NCBI GenBank assembly: GCA_008933995.1
Contig: WARS01000043.1
Location: 3,462,001 to 3,526,000, forward strand
DNA: 64,000 bases
Source of the DNA: Datnioides undecimradiatus
Lineage: Eukaryota > Chordata > Actinopteri > Lobotiformes > Datnioididae
Direction of reading: 5' to 3'
A program made the position numbers and the translations under genes. How positions within the stretch are numbered: position 1 is the stretch's first letter; every line of letters starts with the position of its first letter. The notes below the pieces were generated by a model. The model was not told where the DNA came from. It made no database searches and saw only the letters and a program-made list of their open reading frames with translations. Below are positions 36,965 through 48,389 of the stretch, in pieces.

Positions 36965-39820
36965 AAGACATAGGCAAGGTGTTGCCACTGGCAGCCATCT
37001 TGGCAACACGCCTGGGCAGTTGTTTCAAATGTGTAAGCCATTGTTTTCTTTTTGATTATTATATATTCTGACCCACTTCCTGTTTCGGTCTTGACTTGCT
37101 ATTGAATCAACTGTGCACCCACACTATACCTGACATGACGAGTGTGTTCACATTTTGCATAACTGTCAAATAATAATACAAATAATAAACTGGATGCTGG
37201 TTTACGACCCGTATGACCGCTCGTGTCCATTGCACAGTTGGACTCTGTAACCATAGCGATGTTGCAAAGTTGTCTTTTGCCAGATTTCAGCAACTGACCG
37301 CTTCCTAAACCCCATCCCTGAACAATTGATCATTCATAGCTTAGCAACCGTTACCAGGCACAGAGGGTCTGTCACGCTTCAGAGTCGTCAACATGCCGGA
37401 GCCGTGTGCACGAGGCACTATGAGCGAACCTCGTCGTCCACAGAGTTTGGTTGCATAACATTAGCTGAGTCCCTGCATACGTTTTAAGGTAGGTGAATGC
37501 TAATCATCATCGAAATGTTATAACCTGCAGGACCATATATGGTTAATTCTGCTAATTATGTTCTTGAGAGTCATGAATAACACCCATTATAGACGTCATT
37601 AAGCCAGAGGTGGTGTCACTTTGTCCCATCAACGGTCCCAAACTTGTTCAGGTTCGCCAAGAAAAGCAGCAAACTGTCATTATGTGCTTAAAATATCACA
37701 AAGATGATTAATAAAATATCAAAAGTTTATTTTCTGTCAATCATCTACTAAATTTGCAGCTTCACATCCAAGGAGGCCATATGTGGATTTTGGATCCAGA
37801 GGCTGTGATCGCACAGTAACCTGCAAAACAAACAAAGAGCAAACATGGACGTCCTCAAAAGTAGAATGTGAACTGGATAGCTTCTTGGATTTACGGTAGG
37901 AGAGCACCTGAACGCACCACAACACATAGCTGTGCAGTGACAGAGCAGCCTTTGCTTCTAATCTAAATAATAATAAGATAAGATAAACAAACACTTCAGT
38001 TTGTTGCATGAGGATCTTTATTAAAGATGAAAGAGTAAATGAGACGTACTATTCTTTTAATTTCCTGTGAGACGCAGGTTTTGACCTGCTGCTAGTTTTG
38101 TGTGTCCCGACACATCCAGGGGTTAACCTGCACTTCCTCCTGATCCCATCTCCTCTGAAGAATTCGCAACCTCCTGCACTTCTCTGGATGTCTATTAGAT
38201 TACATTAGCAGTAGCTTTTCCTCCCAGCCAGACACTTCCTGCCCTCAGGAGAACTGGAGATAAGAGCGGACTCTCTCAAACACGCTTTCTGTGGAAACAA
38301 AGTGAACAAATTTCCCCTTCTGAGCGCCGTCTGAAAAACAAAATCCACAACCAACAAAAGATAGCCGCTCAAAAAACAAACAGTCCTGGCGGTAGGGGAC
38401 GGCGGTAGCTCCGGGCAGTGTGTGGAGGAGCCCTGTGACCAAACAGTGTAGGGAAGTGGAGATAAACAAAACAGACAATTTTCGGTTATCTGAGAGAACT
38501 CCATGGAACAAAACAATCCTCTCCGCTGCCACGTCCTTGAAAAGATCCAGAGAGATGTCCTGAGGAAATGCCGTTTCCTTTTCGCTGGGAACAGCCCGGG
38601 GAACGTCCCATCGGCAGGCCGCTTGAATGGCAGTTTACAATACGAGGAAAGGACATGCAATGCTGGAAATACAGAGGAGGTCCCGTAATAGACAGAGAGG
38701 ATGAGAGGTCTCACTTAAAAGTCGGCAGTATATTTGGATTTACAGTGAATGCCACCTAGAAATAACTTTTGTTTTAAAAGCAGCATTTACTCAAGTTCTG
38801 CACTTATTGACGTATTTGCTGTTGCTGCTTTATATTTCGCGTTTATTCAAACTACTCTACAGTGGTTCAACAATTAAATCTTAACTTGAGATCTACTTTA
38901 ACAGGACTTTAAACTGCATTTCATGGTCTTTACCAGCAGGCGCATACTCCACCATAACTGAGCAAACTCCCAACAGTGAGGGAAGACCCAGGGATGCAGC
39001 TGAAAGCTCTGGTAAATCTATGTTGACATTGAGTGAAGTGGGAGACAATGAAAGACATTTTTTGCTGTCCTCTGTAATAAAAAGTAGCTAAAATGAATCA
39101 AACATCGACTGTGTACAACTCTAATTAGGTCATTCTGCAAAGTGCCACTGTGGGACATTATGTGCCTCTTTATTATAGAACTGACAGGAAACAGAGAGAG
39201 AGAGGCGGGGGACGACATGTTTGGATGCAAATACGTGTTTTTACGCAGCGCTATTGCTACTTTAGTAGCAAAGATTCACAAGCGATTGACATAAATGATT
39301 AAAAAGACATCCATTAACTGCTTTGTACTCTAGTTTTCTGATTAAAATATTACTTAATTGTACTAAAGCAAGGTATTAGTTAGCTTTTAAAATAGCTTAA
39401 CAAGCGTTTATGTTTTGAAATTGTGATTGTCTTTGTTATTTATTTACCCCTGTTCATAATCTAGCGCAGTGACATCTTCGGTTCAAATGTGATACCTTTA
39501 AGTTGGGAAGGCACCCGACACAAATCTGCTTACTTGTAGAAATTTGACAAATATATCTTTCAGTGAGCTGTTCGTATTAATAAAAGCACAATTACTTTGA
39601 AAAGAAAGAAAGGAAAACCAAAAACCTTAATTTAAAATTGGCAAAATGATCAAAACAACCACAAAATAGCTAAAATTGATGTGACAGAGTGTGCTCAGAC
39701 ATATAATTCATCACAGTATTTGTCTATAACGTCCAAAATGTTGTTTTTGTGCATGCAGCAGCGGCCACACACATCTTCCCCACTCTCAGCTCCGGCCCTG
39801 CAGCCTGTAGTTTGGTCGAA
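36965..39820. other. no gene recognised
   Basis: The longest frame is 38205-38714 (minus, 169 codons), overlain by frames on both strands and without a domain; treated as chance. TA-rich stretches lie around 39,290-39,700. Confidence 0.45.
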
Positions 39821-39823
39821 ACA

Positions 39824-39837
39824 CCAGCAGGGGGCAC
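39824..39837 (+). promoter_or_regulatory. CTCF core site (full consensus match)
   Basis: CCAGCAGGGGGCAC fits every position of CCASYAGRKGGCRS. By simple arithmetic on equal base frequencies, a full match is expected about 0.03 times in 64 kb on both strands. Orientation is plus. CTCF binds such sites as an insulator and loop anchor. Confidence 0.5.
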
Positions 39838-39996
39838 TTCAGACGTTCCTCCTGTGAGAACTCACAAACAGCAACCATGTGAATCGCCGGGATCTGGAGC
39901 GTCATCCTGTTTGCTCACCTCAAATGTTGTTGTGTTGTTTTGTATTTTCAGCGCGAATATGAGTGAATATCTACACATCTGCACGCAGGAACGAGC

Positions 39997-39997
<1 letters not shown>

Positions 39998-40033
<36 letters not shown>

Positions 40034-40171
40034 TGTGTGTGTGTGTGTGTGTGAGAGTGTGTGTGTGTGTGACTCTTTCTGGGGGGAAAATGTGCTGCTT
40101 GTCGGTGCATGTGGACACAAGCGACTCCATCTGTGTGTGTGTGTGCGCAGCTGGTTGTGGTTTGTATCTGC

Positions 40172-40205
<34 letters not shown>
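39998..40205. repeat. (GT)n microsatellite cluster
   Basis: Three GT arrays (39,998-40,071 with GA interruptions; 40,132-40,145; 40,177-40,205) lie in one 200-base stretch. All open frames crossing it on both strands are repeat-derived Cys-Val or His-Thr strings. Confidence 0.95.
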
Positions 40206-40209
40206 CGGG

Positions 40210-42085
40210 CATTAAGCCCTATCTATTTAGAGAACGGGTATGTTTGGCCAATGCTTCCTGACTTCCTTGCTCTTGGCAAACAGACAGACAGCCACAGTTT
40301 GTGTATTGTTTTAGAACGGTGGAGATTGTTGGTACTTGAAAGAGATTTGGTCCTGCTTGTGTTTGATTTATGCGGCGTGTCTGTTTGATATCGATCATAA
40401 ACGATAACACAGCTGAAGGAAGGAAAACGCATCTCCTGCCGAAGCTCCGCGCTTTGATGTCAAGGTTGAAAAGAACAATGCTCTAAGGTACACGGGCCTT
40501 TTCTGCATTACACTCCCAGATTTCTCTCATGTGTCAGACAGAACGGGGGAACCTTGCCAGCACGAGGTCGCTGAAGAGTTTCCTCTGAGGCCGATGATGT
40601 GTATTTATTTCATTACGCAAAGCGAGACGCGGTGTGAATCTTTGTGTTTTTAATTTTTAGAAGAGCACAAATGGGTTTTTTGGACGTGTTTTCGCTGCAA
40701 AACTGACTGAAAGCATCTTTTATTTATTTATTTTTTTTACGACGCGTCTCTCGCCATCCTGAAAACAAATTGGATCTTACGTAACAACTTCCTCTTAGAG
40801 CAACCGACCGTCTCACCGGATCTGATTAACTGAACCCGGCTGCTCAGGAGCTCATTATTCAAAAAAGCACCACTACTTTAAACAGTCGGACAACTGTTGA
40901 CTCTCGCTGTACCAAAGCGTGTGTGATGCAAGTGCTGATCACGTGTATCAACGAGCACATGTGGAGTGGCCCCTTCACTGACACCACACTGGCCTCTGCT
41001 GGTGCTCGCTGAGTTTGCGTGTGCAGGGGAGACAAGCTGTGCTCGCTTTTATGACTGAAATGAGATCAGCAAGGCTTTAAGGTGAGAGGTTTAAACTGAA
41101 GATGATCATAAGTGACACTATTTGTTAAATAGGAAGCCAAAAATATAGAAAAAATCACAGTTAGCTCAGTTTGGAAGTCCTTTAGAGCAGCGTTTTGAGA
41201 CCAACACCATGTGATTAAACACTATAATGTTAGACTTTAATATTTAATGTTAATATGATACTCTGTGAAGTCATCCTGCTCTCATATGGAGATTTCATGA
41301 CAAGAAAACAACAACAACACGCATAAAACAGGAAGGAAGTTAGCCGAATCAGCACCGGGACGCAGCATCGGTGCAGGTCATTGTCACTTTAGGTAGATGA
41401 AGCCTTTTGTGGCCCTGTTCTATAAAACAGCATTTAATATTTTGGTTCATATCGTGTCCATATTCATCCCAAAAAAGATGTTTTTTTAATCAAAACACTC
41501 TACAAATGGTTTTTAGCAAGTGCACATATTCACTGAAACACGTCATCTCTCCCAGTCTCGTCATGGCAGGACTAAAAGCTTTATTGTGGTTATGTTTCGG
41601 TGCTTTTTGTTGGTCAACACTGGCCTAAAGCACGTAACGTGACGTATTAATTGATATTTAACGTTAACCAACATTAATATCTTTTCCTATTTCCAGCCAC
41701 AGCACTTTAGCTGCCTCAGCAATGTGCAGAGGTGTCGAAGTCCCGTGCTTTTCACGTCCACATCCGCAGCTTCTATTGGTGTTACATTAGCCAACATGCT
41801 TGCTCATTTTTTAACTTATTAAAGGTATTAAAGGTTTCTCAGATGCAAAAGACATTGCGCCAACGCTAACTTGTTTGCCCGTGTGTGCATCTTTAACGTC
41901 GTCGTTTAGTTTTCATTCGGTGATGTCAGCAAAAGAATTCTTTGGGATGATCTCCACGTAAATATTGACTTTATTACCCGTTGTCTGCTCTGGTCTGTAG
42001 AGTCCGGCAACCTGAAGGCAACATGGTACCTTCAGAAACAGGGAATCAATAAAAAGAGCCTGTAGATATACTAAAAATACACTTA
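40210..42085. other. no gene recognised
   Basis: No exon or assignable repeat. A minus-strand CCAGCAGAGGCCAG word near 40,990-41,003 is one or two bases from a CTCF core. Confidence 0.45.
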
Positions 42086-42089
42086 CAGA

Positions 42090-42300
42090 GGGTTTTACAG
42101 ATCTGATTAATCAATAATCAATCAGGAGACAAGCCTGAGCTCAGTCATGAATCAGTGGGACAGGGGCTGAAACGTCCCTCCTGCTAAACCTCAAGTGAGA
42201 GATAGCATCGGTTTGTTGAGACCGATTAGAAGAGGCTTGGAGTGTGCCTGACCCCAGATCTCTGCGTCCAGAGACGAAGGACAGGAAATGAAATGTTTTA
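42090..42300. promoter_or_regulatory. candidate enhancer with paired PBX-HOX-type sites
   Basis: Within 42,104-42,124 there is the palindrome TGATTAATCA (42,104-42,113) and, on the minus strand, TGATTGAT (42,117-42,124). Both fit the PBC-Hox bipartite consensus TGATNNAT. The flank continues with non-repetitive sequence (GAGCTCAGTCATGAATCAG, CCTCAAGTGAGAG) that has an enhancer-like texture. Confidence 0.35.
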
Positions 42301-42304
42301 CATA

Positions 42305-43135
42305 CTGCAGTTAAAATTTATGATGTGGAATCTGTGCAGAGAGCGGAGGGCCGCGGGCTCGTTCGGGACGCTCGCCCCGTTTCGCCGGCGAGGTGGTGTA
42401 AATGTCCATTTAGGGGTTTAACTTTCAGACCGAATCAGCTCGTGTTCTCTTACGAGATGATGTCCGACGCTCAAGTCGAGCGTGCTGCAGAAGAGTATTT
42501 AAGTTATGAGCCGTCTTAAGATGCTTACAAGGTAGCTGCTACTCGTGTTTGGGTTTGAAACGGTGACTGATGAATTTCATGGAGCAGATTCTCCCAAAAT
42601 GGCCATGGGGTGTCTCGGACTGAGACCCCTCCAGGCTCCCGTCCGGCTCTGAATGGGTTTCTCGTCAGCAGCATAGCAGACGTGGCTGAGGCAGCTTTTG
42701 TTTTATATGGATCCTATCAGACGCTGCCAGGAGCAGCCTCAAGTCTCAGGTGCTGTAATTCTGTTAGCGCTTGAGCTGCAGAGGTTAGCATTCTTCTGTG
42801 CACCGCACTCTTCAGCTATGCTCTCTAGTAGTAGTTATCCCAACAAAAATCCGAGGAATTCCTCCAGGGGCTCTGCGTATTTCTGTGTGTGTGTGTGTGG
42901 ATATGTGTGTGTACTCACCCCCTCCCCATTTCGCAGAGCCTCAACCTCCTTTTTCCTGTGTAGCCGAAGCTTCAGCTCAGAGTTGTTGTACCTGAAATGA
43001 AACAATAAAGGCCAAACTCCACTTTGACACCCGATGCCATCTTTTCTCCCTTCCCAGATCGAGCGTGATTGTCAGAAATCCACTAAAATCCACTTTTTCT
43101 GTGTTTTAATAATTAATAGCATGACACGGTGTCGT
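42305..43135. other. no gene recognised; short (GT)n
   Basis: Contains a (GT)n run at 42,883-42,899. Frames over it are repeat-derived or lack domains. Confidence 0.5.
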
Positions 43136-43138
43136 TAA

Positions 43139-43365
43139 TTGACTGTCCATCCACGTTCTGTAACTGATTTATCCCTTTTCAGGAGCCTATCCCAGCAGTC
43201 ATTGGCCGTAAGGCGGGGTGCACCCAGGACAGGTCGCCAGCCTGTCGCTGGGCCGACACATAGAGACAGGCGTGCATGTTCACCTTCACCTATTTCACCT
43301 ATCATGCATGTTTTTAGGGGGTGGGAGTGAACCCACGCGGACACGGAGATGAAAGTGCACGGTTG
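43139..43365 (+). mobile_element. teleost LINE 3'-tail-like repeat fragment
   Basis: The order GTCCATCCACGTTCTGTAAC, AGGAGCCTATCCCAGCAGTC, ATTGGCCGTAAGGCGGGGTG, CAGGTCGCCAGCCTGTCGC, ACACATAGAGACAGGC and AACCCACGCGGACACGG is that of a very common fish repeat, usually annotated as the 3' end of a LINE. A middle portion between the AGACAGGC and AACCCACG words is deleted. Both strands carry frames here, none of which is coding. The clade is not assigned. Confidence 0.75.
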
Positions 43366-43369
43366 TGAT

Positions 43370-43925
43370 GTCACTGAATGATGACACACTAGTTAGTAAC
43401 TGCACAGTTTCATGCACTTTGCTTTAAAACTTGTGTCAAACTGCTTTATACCTAGTTTTGCCCACATCCTCTAACGCTGCCCAGCTAAACTCCTGCATAA
43501 CCGAAACCCTCGTGCATGCTTCGGATCACAAACGAAGATTTATGTCACTTACAGGAGGAAATACCACAAGATGACAGCCTGCATTTGACATTATTCAGCC
43601 AGACGCAGTGTGTCCTGCTCAGCGTTTAACACGAGCTCTTTGGGTTTTTAATCCAAGTGCATTTGAAGAGAACCCACCTACTGTCTGCTGGGTGAAGAAT
43701 GTGAAGTCAAAGAGAGGTCCTGATGGTGTTTTGGCTGCAGACTATCCAACTTACTGCACATCAATCCTGCGAGCGGCTCTGCTGAGTTTTGACTGGACAG
43801 CAGACCCCAGACTCACCCCGGTGGGAATGCTGAGGGTCTGGCCGGTCCTGACATCCAGGTTACCCCATGCTGCTCCGAGGCCTGGAAGCTGTAATTATGG
43901 GGAGGCAGAGAGAGGGAGCCTCTCT
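43370..43925. other. no gene recognised
   Basis: The plus frame 43608-43973 runs into the CA-rich tract and shows no domain. Confidence 0.45.
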
Positions 43926-43927
43926 CA

Positions 43928-44285
43928 AAACACACACACACATATACAGATACACGCACATGCACACGCATAGACATAAATGGACAGAGACAAACTTTGC
44001 AAAGAGAGACACACACTCATGTATAATTCAGGTGTTGAGCAGCAGAAATACACACTGTCTGACTTATCAAAGCAAACACACACATGCATGGACAAACGCG
44101 CGTGCGCAGGTACACACACACACGCAGATACAAGCACACACACTTTTGCACAGACGTACCTGCACAGAGAAGATAACTAGACATGCACACAAACATGCAG
44201 GAGCACACGTGCACACCGAGACCAAGGCGGACATGCACGGAGAGGCCGACACACACTGCTACATGCGCACACACACATGCGCAGG
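43928..44285. repeat. degenerate CA-rich simple repeat
   Basis: About 360 bases of ACAC-rich sequence interspersed with GCAC, ACATG and GACA words; it resembles a decayed CA microsatellite or minisatellite. The 170-codon plus frame and several minus frames over it are His-Thr or Cys-Val rich by-products. Confidence 0.8.
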
Positions 44286-44820
44286 CCAAGTAGCTGCCAG
44301 CGCCGTCATAAATCCGCCAGCTCAATTAATCAAGCGGTTCCCCTGGGGGGTTGCTGGAGCCAGCCTCAAACCCCGCTGACGTGCCCCCAGCGCCGCAGAG
44401 CACTCCCACAGGGCTTTAGAGCCCGCCGCTCCCCGGAGAATGACAGGAGGAAATAACTGTCTCAACTGCAGAATGCGACCAGACTCCCATGTGTGACCTC
44501 TCTGCTGTGTGTGTGTGCGATTTGAGAGAGGGAGACTGAGAGAGGGAATCCATTTTAGCTCCTGTGCCAACAGTGATGAACTGCAGCAGCGAATGTTTGT
44601 ACACGTTAAACAGTCGAAGTGGTCGTTTTCACGTGCAGCACAGAAATCTGTCCAGTGCGGTAACATTTGTTCGTGAAGTCGTTTTGTCCTTTAACAGCGA
44701 TCGCGCGATAACACAACGTACTGCCTGTAATGCAGTGACTCCGTCTGCGCTACGTCATGGTTCCTCCAGTGGAAGGGCGCCCGGGAGATCCCTGCAACAT
44801 GTTTTCTTGCACTTTTAGCC

Positions 44821-44834
44821 ACCGCAGAGGGCGC
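44821..44834 (+). promoter_or_regulatory. CTCF-like core
   Basis: ACCGCAGAGGGCGC matches 12 of 14 positions of CCASYAGRKGGCRS. Its GCAGAGGGCGC half is a strong CTCF core. Confidence 0.4.
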
Positions 44835-44982
44835 TTTGTCATGATTCATTCACCGCAGGGGCCTCCAAGAGGGCATGTTTGCTGGACGATGGAGTCCGCT
44901 CGTTTAACCATCGCCTAAAAGCTACGGATCCAGTTCATCTAAAAACCAGGTTGGAATATTCCTTCTTATCTTCTTTTTCCAC

Positions 44983-45003
44983 TTTTTTTTTTTTTTTTTT
45001 TTT
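44983..45003. repeat. poly-T tract
   Basis: A run of 21 T. Confidence 0.9.
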
Positions 45004-45518
45004 ACAAAATAACACATTTGGAAATTAATCTTGACGGATTGCCTTGAATCTTTTGTTTTTTGGCTGCACTTTAAATCTTTTATAAGCGATCTAAACTCAG
45101 AAACACTAACAGGTTTCAAAATCATTTCCTAGAAGGAAGCTGGAGCTTAATTTCTTAAGAAGGTTTCTTTAAAAGAGTCACGCAGCGTTTAACAAATTAG
45201 AACAAACGCCGACAGTGTTTAGATGATACATTTCCAACTATCTGCATGTGTTACCTGGAGTTTCCATCCCCCTCGGCTTGTGACCCGGTGCGACGGGCTG
45301 CGTGCAGGCCGGTTGTTCCTCATCGGATTGTTTCTCTTTCCTAAAGAAGCAAAACCTTGCTGTTTCACGAAACAAACGCTCTTTTACACATTCATCATAA
45401 TCAGCCCCTTCGCCGTCTCCGCCACATGTTACTCTGCTTTTGTTTGTTTTTGCCAAAGCTGTTCTCCTCTCATCCCCAGAGGCTGGTAACGCTGAGCTGC
45501 GCTTGCCCAGAGGAAACA

Positions 45519-45532
45519 GCGCCCTCTTGTGT
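45519..45532 (-). promoter_or_regulatory. CTCF-like core (minus)
   Basis: Read on the minus strand, ACACAAGAGGGCGC matches 12 of 14 positions. It faces the plus-strand site at 44,821 in convergent orientation, about 700 bases apart. Confidence 0.35.
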
Positions 45533-45714
45533 GTGCATGTAGGCAGGTCACACTCCTCTTCAGGTCTTGGATGTCTGGAGAGTTTTACAGAATCAGCAAC
45601 ACGTTCATTTTTGATTTCAGGTCCGTTGTTTTAACTAAATTACTGAGAAACCCTCGAGGAGAGTATCCGCAGATGCTGCACTGACCTTACTTTGTCTGTG
45701 AGAGCATTATGGGA

Positions 45715-45715
<1 letters not shown>

Positions 45716-45747
<32 letters not shown>
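45716..45747. repeat. (CA)n microsatellite
   Basis: About sixteen CA units. Confidence 0.95.
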
Positions 45748-45751
<4 letters not shown>

Positions 45752-45949
45752 CTCCCGGTGACAGATTTCTCCTGCCTCGCATTCTTCAGAGATTCCTTCA
45801 ACATCTCAGGTTTGATCTGCACGTCAAGGACTCACTGACAGATCTCAGTATCTGCAGCTCGGTGGTTTTCTGTCATCCTCTGGCTCCTTCCCGGGTGTGC
45901 AGTCTGTATTATTTAAGTGATTTTTTTTATTTTTTTGTTAGCATAAATC

Positions 45950-46250
45950 ATTAATGATAATAATAGCAAATAACAATACATTTTATCTATATAGCACAAT
46001 CCATACATTGAATGCAACTCAAAAAAAAGGAAATACATAAAAGCACACAGAGGTGTACAGTGTAATTAGAAATGCAAAGTTGCTCTAAAAGTAGAATAAA
46101 AGTTATACAATATATTTCAAAAGGCAGAGAGCCATGGGAAAGCTGAGACACTAAATCAATGAGAGCATTAATTAATAAATAAGTGTTGTAACAGTCTGCT
46201 GAAGGTCTGACGTGCAGCGGTCCTGTGTCTTCTGAGGCCACGGGCACTAA
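45950..46250. repeat. L2-like interspersed repeat fragment
   Basis: The words CATTTTATCTATATAGCAC and ACATTGAATGCAACTCAAAA, followed by an A-rich stretch and AAAAGGCAGAGAGCC, follow the order of a common fish repeat (TTTTATTTATATAGCAC...CAACTCAAAGTGC). It is diverged; the ends are approximate. Confidence 0.5.
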
Positions 46251-46701
46251 ATGCTGCTTCAGCGAGTCCTTGGTACTGTCAGTCATCCAGAGTCTGATGA
46301 GCAGTGGCTGATTTGAAGTGTACAATGATAAACAGGATGTATATCAACAACAACTGCATAACCAACATACAACCAACACTGCACACCTAGTTTCACCTCC
46401 CCCATGGGCAAATCTGTGTCTTACAGCACCGATCGTTCCAGCTAAGGGCAGCTGATGCCTGCAGCGTTACACAGTCTCGGTTCTCAGATCACCTGAAGGC
46501 AAAGCTGCCGAACCGATGGACGTCTCCCGTGTCGCAGAGTCTCAGAGTCTCATGTGTCAAAGCATCTGGAAGGTTTTGTGTCTTAAAGGGGACACATTAT
46601 GGCAACTGAAAGCAGTGTAAACAGGTCCTGGGTGTCTTAAAGACACTGAGGAAGGTCTGCAGTCTCCCACTCTCTACCTTCATTATCTATGTGGAGCTCT
46701 G

Positions 46702-46760
46702 ATTGGTCGGGGAGGCTATGATAATGAGGCGCTGCTCTGATTGGCTGCCTGAATGACGTA
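46702..46760 (+). promoter_or_regulatory. promoter-like region of the transposon's plus-strand gene
   Basis: Two inverted CCAAT boxes (ATTGG at 46,702-46,706 and 46,740-46,744, each preceded by CTCTG) and a CRE-like TGACGTA (46,754-46,760) lie within 100 bases upstream of the ATG at 46,803. Paired NF-Y sites plus a CRE half are typical of TATA-less promoters. Confidence 0.4.
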
Positions 46761-46802
46761 TGGAGGGGGAGGGTGCAGAGCGGTGCAGGACCGGTATCCA
46801 AC

Positions 46803-46880
46803 ATGGCCGCCGCTCCCGACGAACAGCCCGCGGCTGTACGCTATAGCTACGACCCAGAGTCTGACGGCGAACAGCGGAGG
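46803..46880 (+). pseudogene. 5' end of a P2X7-like-domain gene of the transposon (fragment)
   Basis: The ATG in a good Kozak setting (AACATGG) opens MAAAPDEQPAA followed by VRYSYDPESDGEQ. A short Ala/Pro start followed by 'RYxYxPESD'-type residues is what I recall from fish proteins with a P2X7 C-terminal-like cysteine-rich domain that accompany some TTAA transposons. The cysteine-rich part itself is absent. After about residue 26 the frame continues only as the antisense of the THAP fragment. The assignment rests on about 20 residues and is tentative. Confidence 0.35.
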
Positions 46881-46886
46881 AAACGG

Positions 46887-46994
46887 TCTCCTCTGGTCTT
46901 CTGGGGCTGGGACAGAATATCGGCATCTGTGTTGGTGTTTACAACCAACAACAGAGCAGTCTGCATGTCCGGCTCTGACCGACGACATCGCCAC
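46887..46994 (-). pseudogene. N-terminus of a THAP-domain protein (transposase start), truncated
   Basis: On the minus strand the frame from 46,994 reads MAMSSVRAGHAD then CSVVGCKHQHRCRYSVPAPE and DQRR. C-x4-C (residues 13 and 18) followed by basic residues and a Pro near residue 29 is the beginning of a THAP zinc finger (C-x2-4-C...C-x2-H). The conserved Trp expected shortly after DQRR and the second C-x2-H pair are missing, so the domain stops at about residue 36, where the sequence switches to antisense of the plus-strand fragment. Only a truncated finger remains, with no DNA-binding or catalytic function. Confidence 0.5.
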
Positions 46995-48389
46995 ACACCG
47001 CTAGCTTACCGCCGGAAACAGAGAGCTTCACCTAGCGGGATGAACGCCCCCTCTCAGCGGTTTCACTCAGAGGAGGACGGCCTCTGTAAATCACTCCTGT
47101 GGTTACGTAACGACAGGAGCTGGATCTGAACGGCCTGTAGGAGCCCCATGTTACCAGAGGGTGGGCTGTAGAGACAATGCAGGACCTGTCTGCCTTCCTC
47201 ACTCTCTGAGTTGGTTCAGCTGAGGGGGGACTAGTTTAAATATGTATAATAATATTAATAATAATAATAATATAATATGTCCCATTTAAAGTCAGCGCTG
47301 GCGATCTCTTCAACTCGTCTCCAGCTGATTAAACTCCAGGACGTCCTGAGCTACAACACCTAACCTTAATACTGTTCTTTAACCAGAGTAAAATCACTAC
47401 TTTCACTTTTACAAATGCTCTGACTGCTGCGGCACAGTGCCGTCAAGCTTAGCCACAAACGCGTTGCTGATGTCTTTAGGTTTGGGGACGTGTTCGTATG
47501 ACAAGCTAATGTCCAGAAAAGGCTTTACTGACCTTAAAGTGGTTTACCAGACGTCATTTGATGATATGTTCAGATATTGTTATGTAAGCAGCAGCTGCAG
47601 CTATGCAGTGTGAGTAAAAGCCCTTATTTAAAAAAGCCTGCAGCTCCACATTAAGGCACAATGTAAACATTATGTCGGGGGAGTGGGAACATGCCAGGGA
47701 TTATATGTTGTGTCTGAGCTGTTGACTTGTTGTCACGCGGCCAACAGAATCTAGCGAGGCCCTCTAACCCGTAATTAGAGTCTGAGTCGCTCACAAACCG
47801 ACTGAGGGACCTGTGAGTTCGACAGAAAAACCATTAAACATGAGTTATCGATGTTTTCTGACAGCGCTGAGTCACTTCTTCACTCTGACTTTTGATTAAA
47901 AGCTGCTAAAAGGCATAATTTACTTTAATATACTCACTTATTTTATTAAATTACTATTATTTGATCTCATTTTATTCAGTTTATCATACCCTGTCTGTTT
48001 GTTAATTGTTATTATTTCTATTATTACACAGTATTTGATTATATTGTGTATTGTGTAACTTTTAGATATGTATTTTTTAATTTCATCACCACATATTTTG
48101 ATCTTTTCATCTTTCTAATGTAGTTTTTATTTGAATCCACTCTTTTTCTGTCTTTTTATCGACTTGTCCTCTCTGATTCACTTCGAACTGCACTAACCTG
48201 CATGAAAGGAGTTTTTCAAATCAAGTTTAATTGACTTAAGTCATTACTTGTTAATGCAAATGTTGCTTTGTAGCCAAAGCAGTGAAACAGAGGCGCATTA
48301 TGAATTTGAATCTGTTTATTCTGCTTTTTCCTTCTGTGATTAATTCCTAAATGTCACTTGCAGACCAAATCTGCAGGGTTTATAGGAGG

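Larger units (their letters stand above)
44290..45710. other. no gene recognised; two CTCF-like cores and a poly-T tract
   Basis: Nothing coding is supported. The short minus and plus frames overlap each other. The individual motifs are listed separately. Confidence 0.45.
46587..47285. mobile_element. TTAA-flanked Kolobok-like DNA transposon, internal-deletion derivative
   Basis: Both ends are flanked by TTAA (46,583-46,586 and 47,286-47,289), consistent with a TTAA target-site duplication. The first 15 bases, AGGGGACACATTATG, and the reverse complement of the right end, ATGGGACATATTATA, agree at about 12 positions, so terminal inverted repeats are present. Inside lie the starts of two oppositely directed genes (separate entries), one a THAP-type zinc-finger start; Kolobok transposases carry THAP domains and use TTAA targets. 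The 699-base element is far too short to encode a transposase, so it is non-autonomous. PiggyBac also uses TTAA but has CCC/GGG-type ends and no THAP domain. The right end carries an (ATA)n-rich stretch (47,240-47,276). Confidence 0.65.

Noticed and set aside
37240-37370. RFX X-box-like words (GTAACCATAGCGATG, TAGCAACCGTTACC)
   Set aside because: Half sites do not fit the X-box consensus in order or sequence (two or more mismatches each).
38205-38714. 169-codon minus-strand open frame
   Set aside because: No domain, overlapping frames on both strands, and no promoter or splice signals; within chance for 64 kb.
39862-40388. Several Cys-Val and His-Thr rich frames on both strands
   Set aside because: Produced by the (GT)n arrays at 39,998-40,205.
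43867-44379. 170-codon plus frame rich in His and Thr, and Cys/Val-rich minus frames
   Set aside because: Translations of a degenerate CA repeat.
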